From Pasteurella sp030783905 (GTDB lineage: Bacteria; Pseudomonadota; Gammaproteobacteria; Enterobacterales; Pasteurellaceae), in assembly GCA_051122655.1 (NCBI GenBank), contig CP182107.1:62001-126000 (forward strand): a stretch of 64,000 nucleotides of DNA, read 5' to 3'. The notes below the pieces were generated by a model that did not search any database, had not been told where the DNA came from, and saw nothing but the letters and a program-made list of their open reading frames with translations. Below are positions 8,674-17,500 of this stretch, piece after piece. The position numbers and the translations under genes are program-made. Positions within the stretch are counted from its first letter, which is position 1, and each line of letters opens with the position of its first letter.

Positions 8674-10020
8674 ATGTTAGAGAAAGTGGTTATTGCCAAT
8701 CGTGGTGAAATTGCACTACGTATTTTGCGTGCTTGCAAAGAATTAGGCATAAAAACTGTTGCGGTGCATTCCACAGCAGACCGTGAATTGAAACACGTTT
8801 TACTTGCAGATGAAACTGTTTGTATTGGTCCTGCGCCTTCAACGAAAAGTTATCTGAATATTCCTGCTATTATTGCCGCCGCTGAGGTGACTGGCGCTGA
8901 TGCAATTCACCCGGGTTACGGTTTTTTATCTGAAAATGCGGATTTTGCGGAACAAGTTGAACGTTCGGGCTTTATTTTTATTGGTCCGACTGCGGAAGTG
9001 ATTCGTTTAATGGGTGATAAAGTGTCAGCCATTGAAGCCATGAAAAAGTCAGGTGTACCTTGTGTGCCCGGTTCTGATGGACCAGTGGGGACAGACATGG
9101 CTAAAAATAAAGAAATTGCAAAACGCATTGGTTATCCCGTGATCATTAAAGCCTCTGGTGGCGGTGGTGGTCGTGGTATGCGTGTGGTACGTGACGAAGC
9201 GTCTTTAGAAGAATCCATCGCAATGACCAAAGCAGAAGCGAAAGCCGCGTTTAATAACGATATGGTGTATATGGAAAAATACTTAGAAAATCCACGCCAC
9301 ATCGAAATTCAAGTCTTAGCCGATACCCATGGTAATGCCATTTATTTAGCGGAGCGTGATTGTTCCATGCAACGTCGTCACCAAAAAGTAGTCGAGGAAG
9401 CCCCTGCACCGGGTATTTCCGAAACGGTGCGTCGTGACATTGGTGAACGCTGTGCTAAAGCTTGTGTCGAAATTGGTTATCGTGGGGCCGGCACATTTGA
9501 ATTCTTGTATGAAAACGGTGAATTCTATTTCATTGAGATGAATACCCGTATTCAAGTCGAACATCCTGTCACTGAAATGATCACGGGTGTGGATTTGGTG
9601 AAAGAGCAATTGCGTATTGCTGCGGGTTTACCGATCTCGATTAAGCAAGAAGATGTCAAAGTACGTGGTCATGCAATTGAATGCCGTATTAATGCAGAAG
9701 ATCCAAAAACCTTCTTACCTTCACCTGGTAAAGTCGATCATTTACATTCACCAGGTGGATTGGGGGTACGTTGGGATTCACATGTGTATGCGGGTTATAC
9801 GGTTCCACCGTATTATGATTCAATGATTGCGAAGTTGATCACCTATGGTGATACCCGTGAAGTGGCGATTCGTCGCATGCAAAATGCATTGGGCGAAACT
9901 ATTTTAACGGGGATCAAAACCAATATTCCTCTGCACGATTTAATTCTTGCAGATGAAAACTTTCAACAGGGTGGGACTAATATCCACTATCTGGAGAAAA
10001 AACTTGGTATGCGTGACTAA
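8674..10020 (+). CDS. accC: biotin carboxylase subunit of acetyl-CoA carboxylase
   Basis: 448 residues, matching E. coli AccC (449). ATP-dependent carboxylation of the biotin on AccB. ATP-grasp features: N-terminal biotin-carboxylase domain ANRGEIALRILRACKELG, the glycine-rich loop KASGGGGGRGMRVV at about residues 159-172, MEKYLENPRHIEIQVL, EAPAPGISE and the catalytic EMNTRIQVEHPVTE. A C-terminal biotin-carboxylase domain contains VRGHAIECRINAEDP. A hairpin terminator separates it from yhdT-panF. Confidence 0.97.
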   Translation: MLEKVVIANRGEIALRILRACKELGIKTVAVHSTADRELKHVLLADETVCIGPAPSTKSYLNIPAIIAAAEVTGADAIHPGYGFLSENADFAEQVERSGFIFIGPTAEVIRLMGDKVSAIEAMKKSGVPCVPGSDGPVGTDMAKNKEIAKRIGYPVIIKASGGGGGRGMRVVRDEASLEESIAMTKAEAKAAFNNDMVYMEKYLENPRHIEIQVLADTHGNAIYLAERDCSMQRRHQKVVEEAPAPGISETVRRDIGERCAKACVEIGYRGAGTFEFLYENGEFYFIEMNTRIQVEHPVTEMITGVDLVKEQLRIAAGLPISIKQEDVKVRGHAIECRINAEDPKTFLPSPGKVDHLHSPGGLGVRWDSHVYAGYTVPPYYDSMIAKLITYGDTREVAIRRMQNALGETILTGIKTNIPLHDLILADENFQQGGTNIHYLEKKLGMRD

Positions 10021-10048
10021 TTAAAATCAGTCACTTAACAACAACGAC

Positions 10049-10070
10049 AAAAGTGGATTTATCCACTTTT
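10049..10070 (+). terminator. intrinsic terminator-like hairpin after accC
   Basis: Perfect 10-bp stem (AAAAGTGGAT and ATCCACTTTT) with a two-base turn, ending in TTTT. It lies 29 bp after the accC stop and 31 bp before the yhdT start, so it may terminate accC or attenuate readthrough into yhdT-panF. Confidence 0.55.
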
Positions 10071-10100
10071 CTTATATCTGTTTCACAAGGAACTTATAAA

Positions 10101-10352
10101 ATGAATCTTAATTCCCGCTATAAGCAAGCAACAAAGGAAGCGCTATGGGCGTTTGGGTTGACCATTTTATATATGGTTGGTTGGTGTGTTTTTGCCTATG
10201 GATTACCAAATACAAAAGGATTGTTTGACTTCCCACTTTGGTTCGAGTTTTCCTGTTTTTATTTGCCAATCCTCTTTACCGCTATTATTTATATTTGTAT
10301 TAAATTGATTTTTTGTGATATCGAGTTAGAGGACGGCAAAGATGAACTATAG
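10101..10352 (+). CDS. yhdT: YhdT family small membrane protein
   Basis: 83 residues from MNLNSRYKQATKEALWAFG, with AAGGA upstream. Two hydrophobic segments lie at about residues 15-35 and 50-72, separated by FDFPLWFEFSCFY. In E. coli the order is accB-accC-yhdT-panF, and the same order here is the main support for the name. The end overlaps the panF start by 11 bp, so the two are translationally coupled. It may act with PanF, but its function is not established. Confidence 0.85.
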   Translation: MNLNSRYKQATKEALWAFGLTILYMVGWCVFAYGLPNTKGLFDFPLWFEFSCFYLPILFTAIIYICIKLIFCDIELEDGKDEL

Positions 10353-11772
10353 TATCCTTATTCCTTTATTCCTATATTTATGTTTTGTGTTTGCTGTTGC
10401 TTATTATGCTTATGCAAAAAGACAAAAAGGGAGCTTTTTAAGTGAATATTACGTCGGTAATCGCTCGATGTCTGGTTTTGTCTTAGCGATGACGACGGCA
10501 GCGACTTATGTTGGCGCGAGCTCATTTATTGGTGGACCGGGTGCAGCGTATAAATTCGGCTTAGGCTGGGTTTTATTAGCAATGATTCAAGTCCCTGTGG
10601 TACTTTTTACACTTGGCGTGTTGGGGAAAAAATTTGCCATGTGGGCAAGAGAGCATAACAGCCTCACGATCAACGACATTTTATTTTCTCGCTATAAAAG
10701 TCCAACTATTGTCTTATTAGCCAGTTTATCCTTACTCTTTTCTTTCTTTATTATGATGGCCGTACAATTTATTGGCGTTGGCCGTTTATTGGAAACCACT
10801 CTCAATATTGACTACCGTCTTTCTGTGTTAATTTTTGCCTCAACGGTTGGGATCTATACGTTTATTGGTGGCTTTAGAGCCGTTGTGCTCACCGATACCA
10901 TTCAAGGTCTTATCATGATGATTGGGACATTCTTGCTATTATTTGGTGTGATTTATGCGGGTGGCGGTGTCAGTCAAATCATTGACACTTTAGAAACCAT
11001 TGATCCTCGCTTGATTACGCCTTATGGCATTGAAGCAAGACCACTTGATTTTACCTTTATGGCCTCTTTCTGGGTGTTAGTCTGTTTTGGCTTATTAGGG
11101 CTACCACACACCGTTATTCGCGCGATGTCATATAAAAACAGTAAAGCATTACATAGTGGGATTGTGATTGGTACGGTAGTGATTGCGTTATTAATGTTGG
11201 GGATGCATTTAGCCGGTGCATTAGGACGAGCGGTCGTGCCAGAGTTATCGGTTACCGATAAAATTATTCCAACCTTGATGATTCAAGTGCTTCCACCGGT
11301 CGTGGCCGGGATTTTCTTAGCCGCCCCGATGGCCGCTATTATGTCGTCTATTGACTCGATGCTTATTCAAGCTTCCTCGACCTTAATTAAAGATTTGTAT
11401 TTACGTTTTAAACCTGAGCAAATTCGTAACGAGAGACGCGTTAAAATTCTATCGACTGTTGCCACTTTATTGATGACGATTTTAGTCACGGTTGCGACAT
11501 TAAATCCGCCAGATATGCTGATTTGGTTAAACTTATTTGCTTTAGGGGGATTAGAAACAACCTTCTTATGGGTGATGTTGCTGGGCTTATATTGGAAGAA
11601 AGCCAATGCGTATGGCGCAGTTTGTTCAATGATTGTCGGCTTGGGGTCTTATGTTACCTTAACTGCGGCATCAATTAAGTTGTTGGACTTCCACGCCATT
11701 GTGCCAGCGTTATTTTTTGGTTTGATCGCTTTTCTGATCGGTAACCAATATGGAGAACATAAGATGAAATAA
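10342..11772 (+). CDS. panF: sodium/pantothenate symporter
   Basis: 476 residues, a sodium:solute symporter with about 12-13 membrane segments. Characteristic stretches are YYVGNRSMSGFVLAMTTAAT, ATYVGASSFIGGPGAAYKFG and IGGFRAVVLTDTIQG. It imports pantothenate for coenzyme A synthesis in exchange for the sodium gradient. The start overlaps yhdT. A 10-bp-stem hairpin follows the stop. Confidence 0.93.
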   Translation: MNYSILIPLFLYLCFVFAVAYYAYAKRQKGSFLSEYYVGNRSMSGFVLAMTTAATYVGASSFIGGPGAAYKFGLGWVLLAMIQVPVVLFTLGVLGKKFAMWAREHNSLTINDILFSRYKSPTIVLLASLSLLFSFFIMMAVQFIGVGRLLETTLNIDYRLSVLIFASTVGIYTFIGGFRAVVLTDTIQGLIMMIGTFLLLFGVIYAGGGVSQIIDTLETIDPRLITPYGIEARPLDFTFMASFWVLVCFGLLGLPHTVIRAMSYKNSKALHSGIVIGTVVIALLMLGMHLAGALGRAVVPELSVTDKIIPTLMIQVLPPVVAGIFLAAPMAAIMSSIDSMLIQASSTLIKDLYLRFKPEQIRNERRVKILSTVATLLMTILVTVATLNPPDMLIWLNLFALGGLETTFLWVMLLGLYWKKANAYGAVCSMIVGLGSYVTLTAASIKLLDFHAIVPALFFGLIAFLIGNQYGEHKMK

Positions 11773-11800
11773 TCAGTGGTATTCTATGATCACCTGATTT

Positions 11801-11830
11801 GAGGGCAGACCGAGTGTCTGCCCTCATTAT
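11801..11830 (+). terminator. intrinsic terminator-like hairpin after panF
   Basis: Perfect 10-bp GC-rich stem (GAGGGCAGAC and GTCTGCCCTC) around CGAGT, followed by ATTATTTT. It separates panF from prmA. Confidence 0.65.
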
Positions 11831-11918
11831 TTTGCGTAAAAATCTGCAACAATATGCCATGACGCGATACAATAGGCGCCGTGTTATTATTTCATTAACA
11901 AATTGAGGAAAATTGATT

Positions 11919-12800
11919 ATGGCTTGGATCCAAATTCGTATTAATAGTACCAATACACAAGCAGAGCAAATGAGTGATTACTTAGCCGAAATTGGCGCAG
12001 TGTCAGTGACGTTTATGGATAGCCAAGATACCCCTATTTTTGAACCGCTTCCAGGGGAAACGCGCTTGTGGGGGAATACGGACGTGGTGGCGCTCTTTGA
12101 TGCAGAAACGGATATGCAACAGATTGTAGATTTACTTAAACAAGCCCAATATCTTGTTGAAAATTCAGCTTATAAAATTGAACAAATCGAAGATAAAGAC
12201 TGGGAAAGAGCATGGATGGATAACTTCCACCCTATGCGCTTTGGCAAACGCTTATGGATTTGTCCAAGTTGGCGTGAGGTGCCAGATGAAAACGCTACCA
12301 ATGTGATGCTCGATCCTGGCTTAGCGTTTGGAACAGGAACCCATCCAACCACGGCATTATGTTTGGAATGGTTAGATAGCCTTGATTTACAGGGGAAAAC
12401 AGTGATCGATTTTGGTTGTGGTTCCGGTATTTTAGCCATTGCCGCCTTAAAACTAGGGGCGAAAAGTGCGGTGGGGATTGATATCGATCCACAAGCGATT
12501 TTAGCGAGCCGTAATAACGCGGAACAAAATGGCGTAGCCGACAGGCTGCAATTATTCTTGTCTGAAGATAAGCCGATTGATCTAAAAGCAGATGTGGTGG
12601 TAGCCAATATCCTTGCAGGACCATTAAAAGAACTTTATCCGGTGATTAGCCAATTAGTGAAACCAAATGGTGTTCTAGGGCTATCAGGCATTTTAGCCAC
12701 GCAAGCATCGTCCGTTTGTGATGCCTACGCGCAATCTTTTGTCCTTGAACCCGTGGAAGAACGTGAAGAATGGTGTCGTATTACGGGAAAAATAAAATGA
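11919..12800 (+). CDS. prmA: ribosomal protein L11 methyltransferase
   Basis: 293 residues, identical in length to E. coli PrmA. Trimethylates ribosomal protein L11 using S-adenosylmethionine. The N-terminal substrate-recognition domain starts MAWIQIRINSTN. The Rossmann methyltransferase domain has the SAM motif VIDFGCGSGILAIAALKLGA, then VGIDIDPQA and DVVVANILAGPL. GTGTHPTTALCLEWLD is typical of the family. GAGGAA precedes the start. prmA followed by dusB-fis matches the order in enterobacteria. An exact uptake signal lies inside the gene at 12464-12472. Confidence 0.95.
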   Translation: MAWIQIRINSTNTQAEQMSDYLAEIGAVSVTFMDSQDTPIFEPLPGETRLWGNTDVVALFDAETDMQQIVDLLKQAQYLVENSAYKIEQIEDKDWERAWMDNFHPMRFGKRLWICPSWREVPDENATNVMLDPGLAFGTGTHPTTALCLEWLDSLDLQGKTVIDFGCGSGILAIAALKLGAKSAVGIDIDPQAILASRNNAEQNGVADRLQLFLSEDKPIDLKADVVVANILAGPLKELYPVISQLVKPNGVLGLSGILATQASSVCDAYAQSFVLEPVEEREEWCRITGKIK

Positions 12801-12896
12801 TTGTTTGGCGATGTTGAGAAAAATAAGAATAATTTTTATTAATAATAAGTGGTTTTATTGAATGGTAAACAAACCATCTTTGCTGACATTTTAAAC

Positions 12897-12912
12897 GGGA
12901 AAACGTTTGCGT
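12897..12912 (-). promoter_or_regulatory. PurR-type operator upstream of dusB-fis
   Basis: On the minus strand the 16-mer reads ACGCAAACGTTTTCCC, matching ACGCAAACGTTTTCGT at 14 of 16 positions, the same box found before purL. It lies about 70 bp upstream of a candidate -35 for dusB-fis. The motif match is direct; regulation by PurR is inference. Confidence 0.55.
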
Positions 12913-12966
12913 TCTTAATGTAAATCAAAGAATATCCAAAAAGTATGTTGTGTGTACAAAATATGC

Positions 12967-12995
12967 TTTCCAAATGGAATAAAAGTGCGTATTAT
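12967..12995 (+). promoter_or_regulatory. candidate dusB-fis promoter
   Basis: TATTAT at 12990-12995 as -10 and a weak TTTCCA at 12967-12972 as -35, with a 17-bp spacer. The bases after the -10 are GC-rich (AGCGTCCC), the kind of discriminator seen in growth-rate-controlled promoters such as E. coli fis. Weak -35, so tentative. Confidence 0.35.
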
Positions 12996-13065
12996 AGCGT
13001 CCCTTATCGGTCAGGGTATGTTTAACCGATAAAAATAGGATTTGGATGTTAAAGGAGTAATGACA

Positions 13066-14064
13066 GTGCGGATAGGTTCTTATCAGCTTAAAAATCGCAT
13101 TTTTCTTGCTCCTATGGCTGGCATCACTGACCAACCATTTCGGCGAATCTGCACTCATTATGGGGCAGGTTTAACTTTTTCTGAAATGATGTCAACGAAT
13201 CCGCAAGTCTGGCATACCGAAAAATCGAAACTGCGCTTGGCTCATCATCAAGAAGCAGGAATTAATGCTGTGCAAATAGCGGGTTGTGATCCCGATGAGA
13301 TGGCGAAAGCTGCTCAGATCAATGTAGAATATGGGGCAGAAATTATTGATATCAATATGGGCTGCCCAGCCAAAAAAGTGAATCGTAAAATGGCGGGCTC
13401 TGCGCTATTACAATATCCTGATTTGGTCAAACAAATTCTAAATAAAGTTGTTAAATCTGTTGCTGTACCAGTAACATTAAAGATAAGAACTGGCTGGGAT
13501 AAAGACAACCGAAATTGTTTAGACATCGCTAAAATTGCAGAGCAATGTGGTATTCAAGCACTGACCATCCACGGACGCACAAGGAGTTGTATGTTTGAGG
13601 GGGCGGCTGAATATGACAATATCAAGGCGGTCAAAGAACACGTTTCTATTCCGATTATTGCCAATGGCGATATTACATCTGCTGAAAAGGCAAAGTATGT
13701 TCTTGATTATACCAACGCAGATGCAATCATGATCGGGCGTGGTTCGTTAGGTAATCCGTGGCTTTTCCGAGTGATGGATAGCTTAATTGAAAAAAACTCG
13801 ATTGTTTTAGAGCCAAGTTTAAACGAGAAATGTAATGTGATTTTACAGCATATCCAAGAACTACATCAATTTTATGGTGCGGAGAAAGGATGTCGTATTG
13901 CACGTAAACACGTTGCTTGGTATTTACAGGGAATCCAACCTAATCCCGTTTTTAGACAGGCTTTTAATGCAATTACTGATCCCAAAGAACAATTAATTGC
14001 TTTAGAAGATTTTTTTAATTTGATTCTGATGGATAAAGAAAAAAATGTTAGAACAACAACGTAA
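13066..14064 (+). CDS. dusB: tRNA-dihydrouridine synthase B
   Basis: About 332 residues. FMN-dependent reduction of uridine to dihydrouridine in tRNA. Family features: APMAGITDQPFRRI at the N-terminus, GCPAKKVNRKMAGSALL with the catalytic cysteine, LTIHGRTR, IIANGDITS and MIGRGSLGNPW. Start: AAAGGAG at 13051-13057 is well spaced for GTG at 13066 (VRIGSYQL, as in E. coli DusB), whereas ATG 13060 is only two bases from it; both are possible. The 3' end overlaps fis by 20 bp, the conserved dusB-fis operon. Confidence 0.93.
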   Translation: MRIGSYQLKNRIFLAPMAGITDQPFRRICTHYGAGLTFSEMMSTNPQVWHTEKSKLRLAHHQEAGINAVQIAGCDPDEMAKAAQINVEYGAEIIDINMGCPAKKVNRKMAGSALLQYPDLVKQILNKVVKSVAVPVTLKIRTGWDKDNRNCLDIAKIAEQCGIQALTIHGRTRSCMFEGAAEYDNIKAVKEHVSIPIIANGDITSAEKAKYVLDYTNADAIMIGRGSLGNPWLFRVMDSLIEKNSIVLEPSLNEKCNVILQHIQELHQFYGAEKGCRIARKHVAWYLQGIQPNPVFRQAFNAITDPKEQLIALEDFFNLILMDKEKNVRTTT

Positions 14065-14344
14065 TCCTGCTGATGCACTAACTGTATCAGTGTTAAATTC
14101 ACAATCTCAAGTCACAAATAAACCATTGCGTGATTCTGTGAAACAAGCATTGAGAAATTATTTGTCGCAGTTAGATGGCCAAGATGTCAATGAGCTTTAT
14201 GAATTGGTCTTGGCGGAAGTTGAGCATCCTATGTTAGATATGGTGATGCAATATACACGTGGAAATCAAACTCGTGCAGCGACAATGTTAGGGATTAACC
14301 GTGGCACTTTACGTAAGAAATTAAAAAAGTACGGTATGGGTTAA
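14045..14344 (+). CDS. fis: DNA-binding protein Fis
   Basis: 99 residues (E. coli Fis has 98). Nucleoid-associated, homodimeric DNA-bending regulator of stable RNA promoters and recombination. The C-terminal helix-turn-helix is GNQTRAATMLGINRGTLRKK; the upstream dimerisation helices include LYELVLAEVEHPMLDMVMQY. The gene is the second of the dusB-fis operon and overlaps dusB, so its expression depends on the promoter before dusB. An intrinsic terminator follows. Confidence 0.97.
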   Translation: MLEQQRNPADALTVSVLNSQSQVTNKPLRDSVKQALRNYLSQLDGQDVNELYELVLAEVEHPMLDMVMQYTRGNQTRAATMLGINRGTLRKKLKKYGMG

Positions 14345-14381
14345 CGGGCCATTGTAGTATTTAAACTCATTTGGTTATAGA

Positions 14382-14408
14382 AGGGCGGACTTAGGTTCGC
14401 CTTTTTAA
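14382..14408 (+). terminator. intrinsic terminator after fis
   Basis: Stem AGGGCGGAC pairs with GTTCGCCTT (one G-U pair) across a short loop and runs into CTTTTTAATTTTT. It ends the dusB-fis unit. Confidence 0.75.
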
Positions 14409-14483
14409 TTTTTATTTTTTTCTTGTACAACAACATGATTTTTATCTGATCGGATGGCAAAAAAATCGAAGTGTAAATATCTT

Positions 14484-14499
14484 ACGCAAACGTTTTCGT
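14484..14499 (+). promoter_or_regulatory. PurR operator before purL
   Basis: ACGCAAACGTTTTCGT, an excellent match to the E. coli PurR consensus palindrome. It overlaps the expected -35 position of the purL promoter (TATAAT at 14517-14522), the standard layout for repression by hypoxanthine- or guanine-bound PurR. Confidence 0.88.
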
Positions 14500-14516
14500 T
14501 TTTTCTGATTTCCCTT

Positions 14517-14522
14517 TATAAT
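14517..14522 (+). promoter_or_regulatory. purL promoter -10
   Basis: Perfect TATAAT about 50 bp before the purL ATG. The -35 region (TTTCGT at 14494-14499, 17-bp spacing) lies inside the PurR box. Confidence 0.6.
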
Positions 14523-14569
14523 AGCCCCGTTTTTTCGTTTTAATTATTTAACTAAACAGGGCTCATCCT

Positions 14570-17500
14570 ATGTTACAAATTTTTCGTGGTTCTCCTGCAC
14601 TGTCTGAATTTCGTTTAAATCAACTTGCTGTGCGCTTCCAAAAAGCCAATCTTCCCGTCAACACCTGTTATGCGGAATACATTCATTTTGCTGATTTATC
14701 TGAGACGTTAACCGAAGATGAAACGGTAAAATTAGACCAACTATTACACTATGGTCCCACCCTTGCAGAACATGAGCCAGTTGGAAAATGTTTTATCGTG
14801 ATCCCTCGTATTGGCACTATCTCATCATGGTCATCGAAAGCAACCGATATTGCACATAACTGTGGCTTAAACAAAGTGAATCGATTAGAGCGTGGTCTTG
14901 CTTTTTATTTTGAATTTGACCGCACTTTATCCACCGAGGAACAACAAAACCTACTTTCCCACATTCATGACAGAATGTTAGAGGACATTATTCACACCCC
15001 TGAAGAAGCAAAAGTGTTGTTTGATCAACAAGCTCCGAAACCGTTCACCACCGTGGATATTTTAACAGGTGGTCGTCAAGCATTAGAAAGTGCGAATGTG
15101 GAATTAGGTCTGGCTTTGGCAGAAGATGAAATTGATTATTTAGTGGAAAATTTCACCGCACTAGGTCGCAACCCAAATGACATCGAACTGTATATGTTCG
15201 CCCAAGCAAACTCTGAACATTGCCGTCATAAAATTTTTAATGCGGACTGGATCATTGATGGCGAAAAACAAGAAAAATCCTTGTTTAAAATGATTAAAAA
15301 TACCTTTGAGAAAACCCCAGATCACGTACTTTCAGCCTATAAAGATAACGCGGCAGTGATGGAGGGATCAAAAATTGGACGCTTTTTCCCCGATCAAGAT
15401 GGGCAGTATCGCTACCACAATGAAGATGCACATATCTTAATGAAAGTGGAAACCCACAACCACCCAACTGCGATTTCGCCTTTCCCAGGTGCGGCAACCG
15501 GCTCGGGCGGTGAGATCCGTGATGAGGGCGCAACAGGGCGTGGGGCGAAACCTAAAGCAGGTTTAGTGGGCTTCTCCGTATCTAACTTAGTGATCCCAGG
15601 CTTTGAACAACCTTGGGAAAATCCACTGTCTAAACCGAATCGCATTGCTTCTGCACTTGATATTATGATCGAAGGACCTTTAGGTGGTGCGGCATTTAAC
15701 AATGAATTTGGTCGCCCTGCGTTATTAGGTTATTTCCGTACTTATGAAGAAAAAGTTAAGAGCTTTGCCGGCGAAGAAGTACGTGGTTACCATAAACCGA
15801 TCATGTTAGCAGGGGGCATTGGCAATATCCGTGCGGAACACGTACAAAAAGGTGACATTCCTGTCGGTGCAAAACTAATTGTTTTAGGCGGACCTGCCAT
15901 GAACATCGGTTTAGGTGGGGGAGCAGCTTCTTCCATGACTTCTGGTAAATCAAAAGAAGATTTAGATTTTGCTTCCGTACAACGGGATAACCCAGAAATG
16001 GAACGTCGTTGCCAAGAAGTGATCGACCGTTGCTGGCAGTTAGGTGAGGATAACCCGATTCTCTTTATTCATGATGTGGGGGCTGGCGGTTTATCCAATG
16101 CCATGCCAGAACTTGTGCATGATGGTGGCCGTGGCGGGAAATTTGAACTACGCAAGATCTTAAGTGATGAGCGTGGCATGAGCCCATTAGAAATTTGGTG
16201 TAACGAATCACAAGAACGCTATGTGCTAGCGGTTGCCCCTGAAAAACTCGAATTATTTACCGCACTTTGTGAACGTGAACGTGCCCCTTTTGCGGTGATT
16301 GGTGAAGCCACCGAGCAAGAACATTTAACCCTACACGATGATCATTTCGGCAACAACCCAATCGATTTACCAATGAATGTGTTATTAGGCAAAACCCCAA
16401 AAATGACCCGTGATGTGAAATCAAAAACGGTAGAAGGTAGCGCTTTAGATCACTCACAAATTGACTTAAAAGAAGCGTTTCACCGTGTGTTACGCTTACC
16501 TGTGGTAGCAGAAAAAACCTTCTTAATTACTATTGGTGACCGTTCTGTGACCGGTATGGTGGCACGGGATCAAATGGTCGGCCCATGGCAAATCCCTGTG
16601 GCAGACTGCGCGGTGACTACGGCAAGTTTAGACAGCTATCACGGTGAAGCCATGTCTATGGGCGAGCGTGCACCTGTGGCATTGCTTGATTTCGCCGCTT
16701 CAGCCCGTTTAGCCGTGGCAGAATCCATTACCAACATTGCTGCCACTAACATTGGTGATATTAAACGCATTAAATTATCGGCAAACTGGATGTCTGCCGC
16801 AGGTCACGAAGGGGAAGATGCAGGCTTATACCAAGCGGTGAAAGCGGTGGGGGAAGAGCTTTGTCCACAACTTGGCTTAACCATTCCTGTGGGCAAAGAT
16901 TCCATGTCAATGAAAACCACTTGGCACGAAAACGGCGAACAAAAAACCGTAACTGCACCATTATCTTTAGTGATTAGTGCTTTTGCACGTGTGGAAGATG
17001 TACGCAAAACAGTCACGCCACAATTACGCACCGACAAAGGACACAGTCGCTTATTATTAATTGACTTAGGCGAAGGCAAAAATCGCTTAGGCGCGACCGC
17101 ACTTGCCCAAGTGTATAAACAACTTGGTGATACCCCTGCCGATGTGGTGAATGTTGAAAGCTTGAAAAACTTCTTCAATGCGATGCAAGCCTTGGTGGCA
17201 GAGCAAAAACTCTTAGCCTACCACGACCGTTCAGACGGCGGTTTAATTGCCACCCTTGCCGAAATGGCGTTTGCGGGTAACTGTGGTTTATCGATCCATA
17301 TCAGTGCATTAGGCGATAACGATCTTGCGGTGTTATTCAACGAAGAATTAGGTGCGGTGATTCAAGTGCGTGAGAGCGATTTAAGCTATGTGCGTGATGT
17401 TTTATCACAACATGGTTTAATCCATTTGACCAAAGAGTTAGGGGAAGTGACCACAGAAGATTGTATCGAAATTTCTCGTGGCACCAAATTATTATTCAGC

